Assembly: GCA_020543525.1 (NCBI GenBank)
Contig: JAHYIO010000042.1
Span: 682,001 to 746,000 of the forward strand
Reading direction: 5' to 3'
Length of the DNA stretch: 64,000 nt
DNA from: Coriolopsis trogii
Taxonomy: Eukaryota > Basidiomycota > Agaricomycetes > Polyporales > Polyporaceae
The translations under genes and the position numbers were made by a program. Of the stretch, positions 34,501 through 46,364 are shown piece after piece. The notes beneath the pieces were generated by a model, which was given only the letters and a program-made list of their open reading frames with translations, made no database searches and was not told where the DNA came from. Positions within the stretch are counted from its first letter, which is position 1, and every line of letters begins with the position of its first letter.

Positions 34501-34645
34501 TGTGGAATGCACCTGGATCTGTATAAATCTGAACCTGTTTAGTATAAATTTACAGGCTTCATTTCCAGATGTATCTGCACAGAGATCTGGCTTTTGCCTG
34601 GTTTTAGAAATTATACTAATAGTAGCATCACCCATTGGAGGCTCT
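31591..34645. other. AT-rich repeat-derived spacer
   Basis: No intact gene is seen. Variants of a segment containing GATCTGGATTTGTATAAATC recur near 32900-33130, 33940-33970 and 34500-34600 in both orientations, and again near 35220. They suggest fragments of one dispersed element. A pyrimidine-rich strand dominates 32040-32460. Confidence 0.45.
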
Positions 34646-35146
34646 ACAATTGGACAAAAAAGTCCAAGGTTTAATAATCCTTGGGGACTTTTTTGTCTGC
34701 CTTCCCCATCTATTGTAGCATACTGATGCCCCCATACTATTGTACTACATTCACATTGTATTGAGGGGATTGAATAGGGTCTGCCTGTAACACCCTAAAG
34801 ACTGCTGCAATAGCATAGATGACAGACAATGGCAGGGTGGAATGATTCCCGATATGGAAGTGTGGGATGATATGGGGCACTTATGGCTTTCCACCTGTCA
34901 TGATTGCCTTTTACAGCTCCACCATGCCTGGCAATTCTCTATCTCCCATCAATGTTCCCTCTTGCATACTCATCCCTCACACCTTCAGATGTGTGCCCAG
35001 ATGCGTCTGAAGCCAATTTACACTGTGCCTAATAGGTTCTGAGCCTCCACAATAAGGTGAATGGTGTGGGTACGCTAGAGGGTGGGTTGGTAGGCAGACA
35101 AAAAAGTCTGCAGGTTTCATAAACCTTGGACTTTTTTGTCCAATTG
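34646..35146. mobile_element. Foldback element whose two ends are each a hairpin
   Basis: The left end (34646-34702) reads CAATTGGACAAAAAAGTCCA and then folds back to GGGGACTTTTTTGTCTGCC. The right end (35093-35146) is the same unit in reverse complement (GGCAGACAAAAAAGTC to GACTTTTTTGTCCAATTG). The outer bases are CAATTGGACA at both ends and the flanks carry TA (TCTA before, TATA after), so a TA target duplication is possible. No coding capacity lies between the ends. Confidence 0.65.
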
Positions 35147-35359
35147 TATATGGCTCACCCATTGCAGATATTGATAGACTGTGAATAACCTGCACAAGGT
35201 TCTGTCTCCTTGAAGTCCAGACCTAAATCTGTATAAACCTGTACAACATAAACCTTCAAGTTCTAACTCAGGCTTTTTAAGTGCATCTGCCCAAAGGCTG
35301 ACTGGCAGACCTGAACTAGTCACAAAGAACTGATACTGTACCATTTTGATTGGTTTGAA

Positions 35360-36106
35360 CAGCCCTGTGATATGTGACATGACCATTTGGGCAGGTGGAT
35401 TCAAACACCCGGCTTATGACTGACAGCAGTCATCACATTTGAACAAGTGAGGGCGCACAATAGTGTGTGGCCCTGCGAGGGTATACGTGCCCTGCTGGCC
35501 CATTTGGATGTCTTTTCCATGACTTGTGACTGACTGTGAAATTACAAACAAATAGTAGGTTGGTGATACATGACTGTTTAAACTATTCAAAATGATACAG
35601 TAATCAAGGCAAAAGCTATATGCTCAGAGATCCATTGTTGGCCAAAACACTAATATCTGCAAGCTCTATTCACTTTACATAGGTCTATAAAGTGTAAGTA
35701 AGGTGGTGCTACTTTGCAATATAGCCACATTTGTGACCTAGAAAATGGTGGCCAATTGTGCTTGATTATAAAAACAAGGCTCATTGAGCCAAGAGGAACT
35801 AGGAGACTATCCAAGGAAAGAGTGATAAAAAGTAAATCTTCCTGCTGTTTCTAGCAGGTGGCTGAGCCTACTGATAACTCAATGAACTTCTTAAAGTAGA
35901 TATTAGTGCTTAATAAGTTTAAGTTGAAATACCCAACATATCTTGAGCACAAGAGGAAGGCAGATTACTGTGCTATTTTGAATAGGTAAAACAACCCTGT
36001 GACTATTAATGGGGCAATTTGGGTAAGCCAATCCAAACAACCAACCAGTGACCGTGACATTGACTGTGATATTCAAACAAGGTAGTGTGCATGATAGTGT
36101 GGTGTC
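35360..36106. repeat. Pair of diverged direct repeats (about 110 bp) 0.63 kb apart
   Basis: The stretch 35360-35470 (CCCTGTGATATGTGACATGA to GCACAATAGTGTGTGG) and the stretch 35990-36106 (CCCTGTGACTATTAATGGGG to GCATGATAGTGTGG) align along their length with many transitions. They may be the two ends of a small degenerate element. No gene lies between them. Confidence 0.4.
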
Positions 36107-36357
36107 ACGGATGCCGGCCACCTGAAGACTTGTATTTGGATTCTGTCCCTAAAAGCACCTAGTTGATGTGTTGAAGCATCAGCGCCACGAACCAAAAAGG
36201 TACTATGCAATGGCTAATGACTACTGAATTCGGAGTACGATAAACAGATGCAACTGCCTGGGCGTAACCACATTCTATTAGCAGGTGAATTCATGATGAG
36301 CCTCTAATATACAGAGTACTTGATGGATGAGAGTGCAGAACGCAACCGGAACGACGG
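36107..36357. other. Boundary between repeat-rich and gene-rich DNA
   Basis: Base composition changes from AT-rich repeats to GC-richer coding DNA within this stretch. It is the 3' flank of the BRCT gene that ends at 36358. Confidence 0.6.
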
Positions 36358-39300
36358 TTATCTACTAGGGAACAACGTGCTTTTCCGCCTACGCGCTCGC
36401 TCGAGCGGAGTTAACATGTCAACGCCGTCAGTCTGCCCTGCCCCAGGCGCAGTGGCCTGCATCTGCATACTGCTGTCTGTGTCCTCATCTTGCCCCGTCA
36501 TTGCTGCAGAAACGTCGATAACAAGATGAGCATATTCAAAACGGTGAGGACATGAAGAGTGACACGAACGTGACGAGACAGCCGTTGAGCGATCTCCTTC
36601 GCGAACAACTACAGCGCGTGTACCAGCGCCGGCACCCATACTCGGCAACATCATCATGCGTGACGAGTCCAACAAGGTCGGCGATGACCCGTCTTTGCTC
36701 TTGACAGGAGAGACGTATTTAGGCAGCATAGATTTGCGTTTCTATCAGACGAGTTTCGATCAGTCGCATACCAGGCGAAACCCTGCGCGAGCGTACCTTG
36801 TTGATACCGGCAACGTTGGCCTGTTCGAGGTTGACGAGGAAGCACGACTCGTCCACCTTCGTACGTTTCTCGACGCACTCGACGACCCACGCGATACCCA
36901 CCACGAAGGGCTTCGAGTCACCAAGCAACCTACCACACACGATTCAGTGACATCTACACGAGAGAGAAAGATGCCACACACCTATACCGCGTCAAGGTGC
37001 TCATCAGTCCGTTCTTGAATACGATATGTGTGCACCTCGAGCCAACGCGGTGTGCCATCTACAGCAGGATCTGTAAACCAGGAGACCCGATCGTGAAACC
37101 GGATTACACACCTTCGCTCCCAAGCCCTGCAGCATTTCGACGAACAATGCACCCGCGTCATCACCTTCATCCGTCCTGACATCCACGAATATCCTACAGT
37201 CGCTCAGGATCTGGAGCGCTGGAGGGGTTACCTCTTCGCTCGCCTGCGCCTTGCCTTTGTATTTGCCGTCCGCGCTCCCTCCGCCGTTAGCAGCGGTAGA
37301 GCGCAAAGATTGCTCCTTGTATGTGTTTGGGGGAGTCGACAACGCGCCTGTCGCTGACCGCGTGGCGTGCGCCCGAGGTACCGACGGAGCAGCAGGAGAC
37401 TGCTCCTGCGTGCTAGGTTGCTCTGCACTTTCCTGCGAAGCGAGATACAAGCTGCTCACTGCTCTCCCTTTGCCCTTCACGTCCTTCGCCACGCCGTTCG
37501 GCGATGGGGTGTCCGGGACAGCGGACAGGCTCTGTGAGAGCAAATGGCTTGCCAGACTCGCTCGCCGACTCGCGTTCCTCCTCACCTCCCGCTCCTTCGT
37601 CTTCGTCTGCACATCGACACCGGATGGACCAGCGGCGGACGCGTCGCTTAGCGAGACGTCTCCTAGGCTCTTCTCTTCTGGCCCGACATCCTCGTCGGAC
37701 GTGTGTCCTAGATCGCGCAGGACGTCCTTGCTCGCGTTCTTGAACCACTCCGCGATCTTGTCCTTCTCGCTCATGCCAGTCGGCTCCTCTGTCAACGCTC
37801 CCGCCAATGCCTCGTCCACACCCTCCATAGGATCCAACAAGACATCATCCTTGGCTGCGTCCATTGCACCGCCTCGAACCGACCCTCCCTTGACTGGGCT
37901 ACCCTGCACTACGGGGAGCGAGCTGATCTTGCTCACTCGCTGCGTGACTCTGGGACCACCAAACCGACCTCTCAATGCACCTGTTGCACCTCCTCTGCCC
38001 GTTGTTCGCGCCGTAGTCGAGGCACCGCCAACGGGCCGCGAAAAAGTGAAGACAGGCTTACTTAGGCTACCGCCACGCCCGACACTGGGTCCGGCAGTGG
38101 CTGGATCTCGTACAGGGGTGCGAGATGGCGTCCGGGCAGGTGTCCGAGCGGGTGTACTCGGAGAAGCAGCGGCCAAAGCGGCGACAGCAGCGGCCCTGAG
38201 ACGAGTCGTTCGCGTCCCGGCAGGCATGGGTGGGGGGAGCATGAGGGTCGTTTGCTTGAGCTTCTTCTTACCCGGATCCGCCGCCGCCGAGGCGGGTTTA
38301 TGCGAGGTGACCCTCGTTTTGGCCCTGGTCGTGGCTGGGGTTGGAATTGCGCACATGGACATTGATGTGCTCGGCCTGGGTCGCTCGATAGCTACAGCTT
38401 TCGCGCTCTTCCCGAGCGCCGCGACAATGCCTGCCCGTGCTTGCTGGGGCATGAAAGAGGAGCTGGCGTCCGAAGATCCAGAGAGCGCACGATGGAAGCC
38501 CATACTTGTATTCGGTCTCGAGGGAGGTGGCGCATTGAGTCTCTCTAGCGCTTCGTTGAGGGTGGACAAGCTGGAGTTGAGCGGGGGAGGACGGTCTACA
38601 GGAGAGGTCTCAGGGCTTTCCGAGTCTGTAAGGTCAGAAAGTTCGGAGAGACGTTGCTCGTGATCCGGAGCTCGCTCTTCGGGTGGTCTGTCCATCTCCT
38701 CATCTGCGGCCGATGCGGGGGGTTCGTGAGGAGGTGCTGCAGCATGTTCAGAGCTTGCTACACTCGTGGGGACATCAGCCGCGTCTTGCATGGGTGTATC
38801 GACTTCAGGCTCTGGTTGAGAGTCGGAGGTGATCATTTGGGCATCACCATCGGCATCGATGGTAGGAGTGGAAGGAAGGTCGACGTCTAGAGAGTTGAGT
38901 TGAATGGGAATACGGCTAGCATTCTGGCCAGGTAGACACACCTTGATGCCCCGACGGTTGTGGTGGCTGAGCGGAGTCGGGAGCGGAGACTGACTGTGAA
39001 GGTACGAGGGATGAGGAGGAGGGAAGAGGCGGGGTGCGACTGGAAGAGCTGGGACGAGGTGTGGACTGGATTGAGGATAGCGTGGGTGAGTTTCGAGGGA
39101 GGGGGACAATGTCGAGGGCGGAGGTGGACGGTGTGGATGGAGTTCTTTGTTCTGGAGGGACGGAGGCGATGCGGAACTTGCCAGGAGAACGGCGGGGAGA
39201 GGGCGGGAGGTGGTTGAGATCGAGGAGGGGTATAGTAGACGAGATGGGGGGGACTGAGCGAGAGCGTTGATGTCGATCTGGAGAGGCGGCCGGCGTGAGT

Positions 39301-39662
39301 GGCACGTCTGGCGGAGGACGAGGGGGAAAGATGGCATGGCGGGGACGCTTCAAAGGCTCGCGTTCTCGGAGGAGGGCGGAGTCCTTGGCTGGCGAAGGCG
39401 GTCTCTTGAGCAGGAGGTCGTGAGGATCCTGGGAAACGTTGGATGTGGGTGTCGGGGCCGTGGGCGCGTCGGGCGCGTCGGCTGCGGGAGGCGGAGAGGG
39501 TTGGGGATTGCTGGTGGGAAGGGCGGCTTGCTTGAGGGCGGAGCGGGCCTGCTTGAGGGGAGACTGGGCGAGGTTGACGTGGAGGAAGGCGTCGAGGGTG
39601 GACTGCGAGCGGGTGCGCTTGTTCGCCGTGGCCGAGGGCGGGCGGGGGGGAGCGAACGCCAT
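36358..39662 (-). CDS. BRCT-domain protein, microcephalin (MCPH1)-like
   Basis: Five exons on the minus strand, 39662-38942, 38886-37112, 37058-36982, 36929-36797 and 36741-36358, join in frame to 1029 residues. The four introns are 52-55 nt. The long N-terminal part is low-complexity (Ser/Pro/Ala) with a KRTRSQSTLDAFL start. A single BRCT domain occupies about residues 798-893: LQILSDCRIFVDVRTDEG, LGAK...CTHIVFKNG, then PFVVGIAWVVECVEKRTKVD. The spacing THxxFKNG...WVxxC...VDES is that of the N-terminal BRCT of microcephalin; such domains bind phosphopeptides in DNA-damage and cell-cycle signalling. The C terminus ends TPLERARRRKSTLF. The gene is divergent from the next, with 200 bp between start codons. 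The exon model is well supported; the assignment to MCPH1 rather than another BRCT family is inference. Confidence 0.85.
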
Positions 39663-39862
39663 GGACGACGGCGGCGGCGACGGCGGGAGGCGCGCTGTGT
39701 GGTTGACAGAAAGAGGAAAGAGACGCGCCTCGATCACGCGTGTCCCCTCCTGGCCCACGAGCACGTGACCCGCGTCCTCTCCTCGATCTCGCGCACGAAT
39801 GACATCACTGCAAGGCCGTCCATGCGCGTATATAGCCCCGCCCCCCGCCCTCCCTCCCCGAC
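39663..39862. promoter_or_regulatory. Bidirectional promoter with TATATA box
   Basis: These 200 bp lie between two divergent start codons. GCGTATATAGCC at about 39826-39837 is a TATA-like element for the rightward gene, 34 nt upstream of its first ATG. That is so close that the second ATG at 39935 may be the real start. No obvious TATA faces the BRCT gene. Confidence 0.5.
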
Positions 39863-40646
39863 ATGTCCTTCGTCCGCTCCCTCACCCTCGCCCTCGCCCT
39901 CGCCCGCACCCGCCCCAGCTCGTCCCGCTGCGCAATGTCCACCTCCCTCCCCAACGACTCTTCCCTCCCCGGTGAACACTTCGAGGTCCGCCAGACCGCC
40001 TCCAGCGACGACTACCATCCCGACCCATCAATGTCCATCCCTCTCTCGCCTCCGCGCCAGGCCCTCCTCGATGACATCCTCGCTCTCTACTCCTGTCAGC
40101 CTACCCGTCGCCGCGTCGAGCGCTACACCCCCGACTGCGTCTACGACGACCAGTTCGTCTACGCCAACGACCGCTACAAGATGGCTGGCCAGTGGTTCGC
40201 CCTCCCAAAGCTCTTTGCCTCCTCCAAGAACGAAAGCTACCAGGTCGTCAAGAATGATCCTCTCCTCATCCAGTTCAAGAACGAGCAGGTCCGTCTGCCC
40301 TTCTCCCAACGCTCTATACCCTCATTCTCGTCTCCCCAAGACTTGGACTTTTCCCGGAAACATCAAGTCGACCACCATCAACGCCCTCGTCTCCCTCTCC
40401 CTCGACCCCGCCACTGCCGACTCGGACTTTCCCCAAGTCAAGTACCACAAGGACCAAGCGAACCACAAAGACTACTCTCACACCGGTCCCGGCTTCGCCT
40501 TCAAGAAATGGCAGGCAGACAAGGTCTCCAACATGATGGACTCCGAGGACGTTCAGGCGTTCAAGGCCGACGCACGCGATGACCACCATGAGTCCGTCCG
40601 GCGCTACGAGAGCGGCACAGACGAAGCTCCCCGCAAGGAACTCTGA
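39863..40646 (+). CDS. Small NTF2/SnoaL-like protein
   Basis: Exons 39863-40288 and 40341-40646 (intron 52 nt) encode up to 243 residues. After a variable N terminus comes RQALLDDILALYSC...RVERYTPDCVYDDQFVYAND, the helix plus strand entry of NTF2-like folds, in which a small alpha/beta cone holds a ligand. VKYHKDQANHKDYSHTGPGF and FKKWQADKVSNMMD form the C-terminal part. No catalytic role can be read from the sequence. The start is uncertain: the first ATG gives an Arg/Leu-rich leader that could target mitochondria, while the ATG at 39935 suits the TATA box better. It shares its promoter with the BRCT gene. Confidence 0.75.
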
Positions 40647-41064
40647 ACGCATAGAAGCCGCCATCGATTGTATGAGTAAAGACCGTGTAGAACTAGCCTC
40701 TGTGTATCATAGCCCATGTCTGTCCACATACCCTTTCCTTCACGACAACTCGTATACTTATCGCGTGGAGAGAACTCAAGCATGATGACATATATTACAA
40801 TACAGAAACAAGGACAACGAAAACGGATACACGTAGGTAATAGTACAAGTAGGACGTCCTGTCATCAGCGCGCAAACGCGACGTAGTCCGGTCGCTCCAC
40901 AATCGGTGACCGAATCACTGTCGCCCCGCCGTGCGCCCCTTTTGCCCCGCCCTTGGCTGTCGGTGACGGCAGCAACTCGAAACCGAGCTATTCCGGCCAT
41001 GTAATACGAGGGAGGTCGAGAAAGGCATAGCCGGAGAGGAGGAGAATGTATACGGAAGGATAAG
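40647..41064. other. Tail-to-tail intergenic region
   Basis: 3' flanks of two converging genes. I see no further feature. Confidence 0.6.
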
Positions 41065-42662
41065 TCAGGAATAAATGAGGACGGGCACGTCAGACAACAA
41101 TCGATGCCGACAGTGAATGCGACAGAACGAGAGCACATAGCGCGAAAGTCGCGCCCATCGACACCCGCACGTACGAAGTGCAGTCGCATTCAATACAGCG
41201 CAGGGAGAACCAACGCGTCGCGGTGACGATGAGCACGAATGAAAGCAGATCGGCGAAAGTGTGACATTGACGGAGAACATCAGCGCATACACGCAAGCAC
41301 GGCCAAGCTGTGAACTCACCCCAATGAATCGCATGAAGCGATTCAGGTCTTCCTCCCTCGTCGCGCCTGTCGACCGAGTCTTCGACTTCCCTCCAGACGT
41401 AGCCCCGACGCCCTGTTCGATGTCGGTCAAGCCGTAGTCTTCTACGAGTGCCCTCGCCTCTGCAGCGCCGAGGCTGATGAGGGACGGTAAGTCGGGTGGG
41501 AATCGCGGCGACGGCGTTGGTCCTTCAAGACCCCACGCGCCATCGATGGGTGTCTTCGGGGGGACTGCGCTTGCATGCGTTTGGGCACGGACGCTGGTGT
41601 TCACAGTCAAGCGTTGGCTCGACCCTTCTTGCCCTGCCGGTGTGCGTCCAGTGACGACTGCGGACTTGGCGTTGATCTTGCCGCTCTTCGTCGAGCCGTC
41701 GCCGCTCGGCCCCGCCTGCCGGTTGGTCTCCACAGTCGCCCCAGTTTGAAGAGCGTGGTGTGTCCCGGGCGCGAGCACGAGCGGCTGAAGAGGCTCTTCG
41801 CCACGAATCAGCGCATTGTGGCGGCGCGCCTCACTGCAGAACATGAGTAATGCGTACCAGTATATCGCAATATGAAAAGGCTGCTTACGAGTTATACAGG
41901 CTTGCTTTGACCTGCATGATTCTCTGCTTGTAATCCTGTATTTCCTCGCGCACCGAGGATGGTATCTTCGCACTTAACTTACAATTGTGCAGCGCGATCA
42001 GCACGGAAGTAGACGATCGCAGCGACGCACAGCGTACCTCTCGATGAACACGTTGGACGACCACTCTCGAGACTGCCTCCGCGATAAGGCGGTCGACCTC
42101 TGGACGAAGTCGCTCGCGAATGTGGTTTCGCACCTGTTCCTGGAGCCTTGCCTTGACCCGCTGCATCTCTTCTTCTTGCGATTTGTGCTTGGCATCGAGA
42201 TCAGCCTGCAGCGACTTGATCTACCGCCGACATTAGCTCGTACAGAATGCGACTTGCGAGGTACTCACCTGATAGATAGCATCCACGGCCGGGCCCAGTG
42301 CAGCGACCCGCATCATTTGGTCGCCGATCACGTCGACCGTCTTCCCTAGAGCACCGAGAGTGCCCTGCATCGTTCCCAACACCTCGGACACCGCTGCCGC
42401 GGCAGGGTCACGTTCATGTGCGCAGACGGTGCTTGACGCGATGCCGGGTCCGATCGCGTCCCCGAGATTGACGCCACTTCGCGCTGCCTTTGGGCTTGCT
42501 GGCGGCGAGGGAAGAGGAGTGCCGTTGGGAGGCTATGTCGAAGCATGAGACGAAGCAGATGCGCAACGTAGGAAGAGCGTTGCGACATACCTTGTCCTTC
42601 GTCGAGCTGCCCAATTTGTCGGGCGGCTGAGGCGGTCCACTCCGATTCCGATTTTGCGCCAT
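41065..42662 (-). CDS. Coiled-coil protein of unknown function
   Basis: Exons 42662-42591, 42532-42269, 42220-42038, 41977-41889 and 41833-41065 (introns 48-60 nt) join in frame to 458 residues. The N terminus is Pro-rich (RNRSGPPQPPDKLGSSTKDK). Residues about 113-175 form a charged coiled coil (IKSLQADLDAKHKSQEEEMQ, RVKARLQEQVRNHIRERLRP). A low-complexity middle follows, and then FPPDLPSLISLGAAEARALV and EEDLNRFMRFIGV. The 3' end is doubtful. A strong GTGAGT donor lies at 41319, but the only downstream AG is 12 nt away, so either the reading continues to the stop at 41065 or the true end is missed. Another frame there reads through a hydrophobic tail (TFALCALVLSHSLSASIVV). I do not recognise the family. 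Confidence 0.65.
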
Positions 42663-44587
42663 GCGGTTGAAAATGCAGAGGGGGGGGGATGTAAGCAATA
42701 TGCGAAACTCGAGGCTGAACGGTGAGTGTCCCATCTCCGCGAGCATCGAGCGTTTTTATGTCTCTGCTATCTGAGCCGCTATGAACGTAATCGCACCTCG
42801 ATGGCCTATCGATTGCCTAGGTCCGATGCCATGCCGCAGTGACGCAGTCCCTGCAGTCCACCCACGCGCTGTGTGCTGCGGTAGGAAGTACGAAGTTCGG
42901 GTCGAGGATCCGCAACGTACCGACTCACCCACCGCCCCTTCTCATCTGAGAGGTGTCGGAGCAACCCATGATAGAAAGGCGCCCTGGTAATCGGAGGCGT
43001 CCTACAGATACTCATATATCGCACCAAGTGATCCAGTAGCACACGGGGCTCTGTTATATAGGATGGTAACCCTCGGTGCGAGACAAGGCTTCTGCAGAGC
43101 ATCGAAAGTACGTGAGCGGCGGCGAAGCAGTGAGAGAATAGTAGGAAGACGAACGAGTTTCTCAGTATGACAGCACCTCCTCTCCCACAAGCAGTTCGGT
43201 GCATAGTTTGCCACCCCAGAACTGGCTCGGTCCGATTATGACAACTCGGACAAGGCCGGATCTCCTCCTCCCCATGCTCATGTACTCAGCGTTTATGTAG
43301 CAGCACGTCAATCTCGGGCAGAGCCCACGAGGACACGACACCGGTACCGGGCAGGTATTGTTACGCGCTCCGAGAAGTCTATCACCACAAGCCTGACATC
43401 CTGGTCGGGAACAAAGCCGCGGCAAGGGGAGCGCTTGGTCGACATTTGGTTGGTCGAGGTGCAAGTACGCTCCGGGCCGTCGACGGCTGTGCTAGCAGAA
43501 CAGAACTAGTGATTAGTAGTTATATAGTAGTATTCATACACTGCAAGGTCAGTCAGGCAGAATCATCTCACTATGTGGCGAGCCTTCACAGCAGCAGACT
43601 GTCGGCAGTAGGTGACCCGGTCAGAGGCAAGAATCTGGAGCTTGCTCGTACGTCGAGTCGGGAGTGAGCGCTCCTTGTATGAGTCTCCTCGACGCCCGGA
43701 GCGGGCTCGGGAAATATCAGCACCTGTACATCGGGACTGTTCCGTATCAACGTCCGGCCTCGTCGTCAAGTCTTCAAAGTGACATGTGTGGGCATCGACC
43801 ATACCATGAGTCACTGCCAGAGCGGACTCGAAGCCTCAACTTGCAGATGACGATCTACAACAACAATGGCACCTTCTGGTCACGAGTTCTTCCAACTTCA
43901 CACTACGATTTCAGTAGTAATTTGCTAGAGAAGCTGTTGAAGCATCGGAGCATCATTCACTAGGGTACGATACTATCTTGGACGATTCAGTATTCATGTC
44001 GACAATTAACAAGACGACTTTCCTTGGCACCATTCTGAGTCTCTACGACGCATCTGATCAACAAGTTCTGAAATTGATAGACACTGGCAGGCAACGAGGA
44101 AGAGACAGGGTCGCAACTCACGCTGAACACGCATACCTACGTAGATACTACGAGGCAGTGCCATCTATGCGTGGCGTGGCCATGACCAGCCTTGAGGAGT
44201 AGCGGAAGTAATGATCGTGTCAGGGAGTGTGTCAGGGAGTAATTGTGAGTCTAGGCTGAGCGCGACTCCGAGTCCGGAAATGGCAGGCTGCAACTTGCAG
44301 TGAGTGTTGTGTCGAGGAATGTGGCAGGTCTAATCAAGGTATAACGGAGATGACATGGTGCATGCAGGATTCGGGAAGGACGGCTAGCGGTGGTATTGCG
44401 ATGTGTTGCGGTGTTGGCGTATGTGCGTAGGATGTTCACCGCGATTGAGCACGCAGCGCTTGAGGCGATGAGTGGCACCGACTGCACAGCCGCCCATAAC
44501 CATGAGGCGATGCTGCTCAGGGAGTATATAGCCACCTACCATCGGTCATGTTCAGCCCAACTTCGACCCATATCTCTCACCTCTACC
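42663..44587. other. Intergenic region without a supported gene
   Basis: Several open stretches up to 132 codons exist on both strands, but none has recognisable domains or consistent intron joins. I see no RNA gene here. Confidence 0.5.
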
Positions 44588-45162
44588 ATGCCGCGCCCAG
44601 ATTGCATCGCCTACCGCTATGGTGACGACATGGTGTATGTGCCACCAGCAGACAATTACGAGGTAGATTTTCCCCTGGCTTCTCTCTTTTCGATCCGGCT
44701 CAGCGCGCATGGCCACAGAATGGAATAGCTCTTGCCAAGGAGTCTTTCCCACAGCTCGCCCCAATAGCTGCAGACCGCCTCACAATCTGCGTCAACGGCC
44801 TTGTCGGTGGCAAGCGTCGTCATATCCGCATCGGACCCACCGCCTGGTCCGCTGTCATGGGTAACCTCGCGCGCTACGAGGTCCTCGATGTCGTCGTACA
44901 ACTTCCGGAGATAACGGTCAAGTCCCCGGACGGTTCCGACGAGCTCCCTAATTATGAGGACGTGAAGGAGAAATATGGCTCAGAGCCCTTCCTCAACCCT
45001 TCCCGTGGGCCATCACCATTGCACAAACCTATCTCGCTCCCAGAGTCGGGGCGGAGGCCATTGACAAAATCACGCTCCTCATCTCCTTCGTGTTCTCCGT
45101 CGAATTCGTCTCCATCCACTGTCACAGAGTGGGCCAAGGGACTTTTCAAACAACGTAACTAA
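44588..45162 (+). CDS. Small conserved-looking protein, 172 residues
   Basis: Exons 44588-44662 and 44719-45162 join across a 56-nt intron (GTAGAT...CCACAG) into 172 residues. The N-terminal two thirds is a compact domain: MPRPDCIAYRYGDDMVYVPP, then GIALAKESFPQLAPIAADRL, RRHIRIGPTAWSAVMGNLAR and YEVLDVVVQLPE. The C terminus is disordered (Ser/Pro-rich) and ends WAKGLFKQRN. Ordered alternation of strands and helices suggests a folded alpha/beta domain. I do not know the family. The intron fits neighbouring genes in length and ends. Confidence 0.65.
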
Positions 45163-46364
45163 TGAGCCACTCTCGTGGCGATTCCCGTGACGTACACACT
45201 GGGGTTCATACGCCCTGCAAGGCGTAGTCTAGATATGTAGCATCGTACCTCTGGACGCAGACCTATGTGTACTTATACGATCTTCGTTTCGGCGGTGAAG
45301 TTGGCACTGCCAGAGCGAGCATCCGAGCAATAGGCCCAACTGGGTTATGTATGAACGTCCATATCAGAAGCACTATTGCATACTTCACTCCACCCTACCT
45401 TATGATCCATGATATATACCATATTTCCACATAGCAGTCACTAAATAACAGGCTCCTACAAATCGAACAATGTCCCGAGGTTCATCTAGAGTCTCTAACT
45501 CCGCCACAGCCTTGTCTCCCGTAGGCAGACCGTACGGACACGGGCGGGATGGGCGATCCAGTAAGGCCACAGCCTTCTTCGTTGATCAGGCAACGTTTCA
45601 CGGGTCTTTCCATACGGAACCTACAGCTTCCTGTGCACCATAGTCCCCTGTAAGTGTCTCGCAGCCCGGTCAAATACATTGTCGCGATGCTGTTCCCGAG
45701 TACATGAGCGCCATAATGATGCCGGCGCAGCGGGATCCATGATTGTTGCCGCGGAAACTACGGGCTTCTGGCCCTTGAAGCCTGAAGCCGAGTATTCGAA
45801 GCCAAGTGAGGCTGTGGTATGTCGTGTGAGCACCATGATATTCCGCCACCCTCCGCTGTCATCGTGGGTGTGTGCATGAGATCTGTCTTCTTGCAATGCT
45901 CCCGCAAGTCCGATAGCTACGAGATGAGCCAGCAGTGCGACAAGGGACACAGTGACAGTGCACAAGGACAGCGAGGCGCCTTGCAGCTGAATACCAAGCG
46001 CGGCCCTCGTGCTTCCGAGTCGGCGACACTGTGAGCTCACATGGTCATTCGGTTCTGTATACGCTCCAAGGCGAATCAAAGCGTACATGAGAACAAATAA
46101 GGACGAGCCAGGGTAAGTTATCGCCCAGGACAGCTGTTTGGTTATGAGCGTTTCGGTCAGGGTCTGTCAGGCTTAACAGGCTTAGGATTCCTGAGGACTA
46201 CACGCCTGGGTTTACTAGGTCGCCTGAAGCCATGTAACACGGTGTGCAGAACAAAGATAGGGCAATGAAGGGAACTATGGAAAGCTGAGCGAACCATGCA
46301 TTGGCAATTAGGGTACAACGTCTTATTAAGTCGAGTAACGGTCTTCAGCCTCGGCGTGTTCACA
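45163..46364. other. Intergenic region, one doubtful minus-strand reading frame
   Basis: A 155-codon open stretch at 46088-45621 on the minus strand has one hydrophobic segment (LCTVTVSLVALLAHLVAIGL) and starts 277 bp from the next gene in divergent orientation. Without a recognised domain or introns I do not call it a gene. Confidence 0.45.

Noticed and set aside
37251..38663. 470-codon open frame on the plus strand
   Set aside because: It is antisense to the BRCT gene, Arg/Ala/Ser/Leu-rich from GC bias, and has no domain; the minus strand has a full exon structure with a BRCT domain.
39267..40282. Plus-strand frame of more than 330 codons running from the BRCT gene into the NTF2-like gene
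   Set aside because: It crosses a divergent promoter and only its last part, in frame with exon 2 of the NTF2-like gene, is coding.
42806..43204. 132-codon minus-strand frame in the intergenic region
   Set aside because: No recognisable domain, no promoter-like leader and mixed composition; judged fortuitous.
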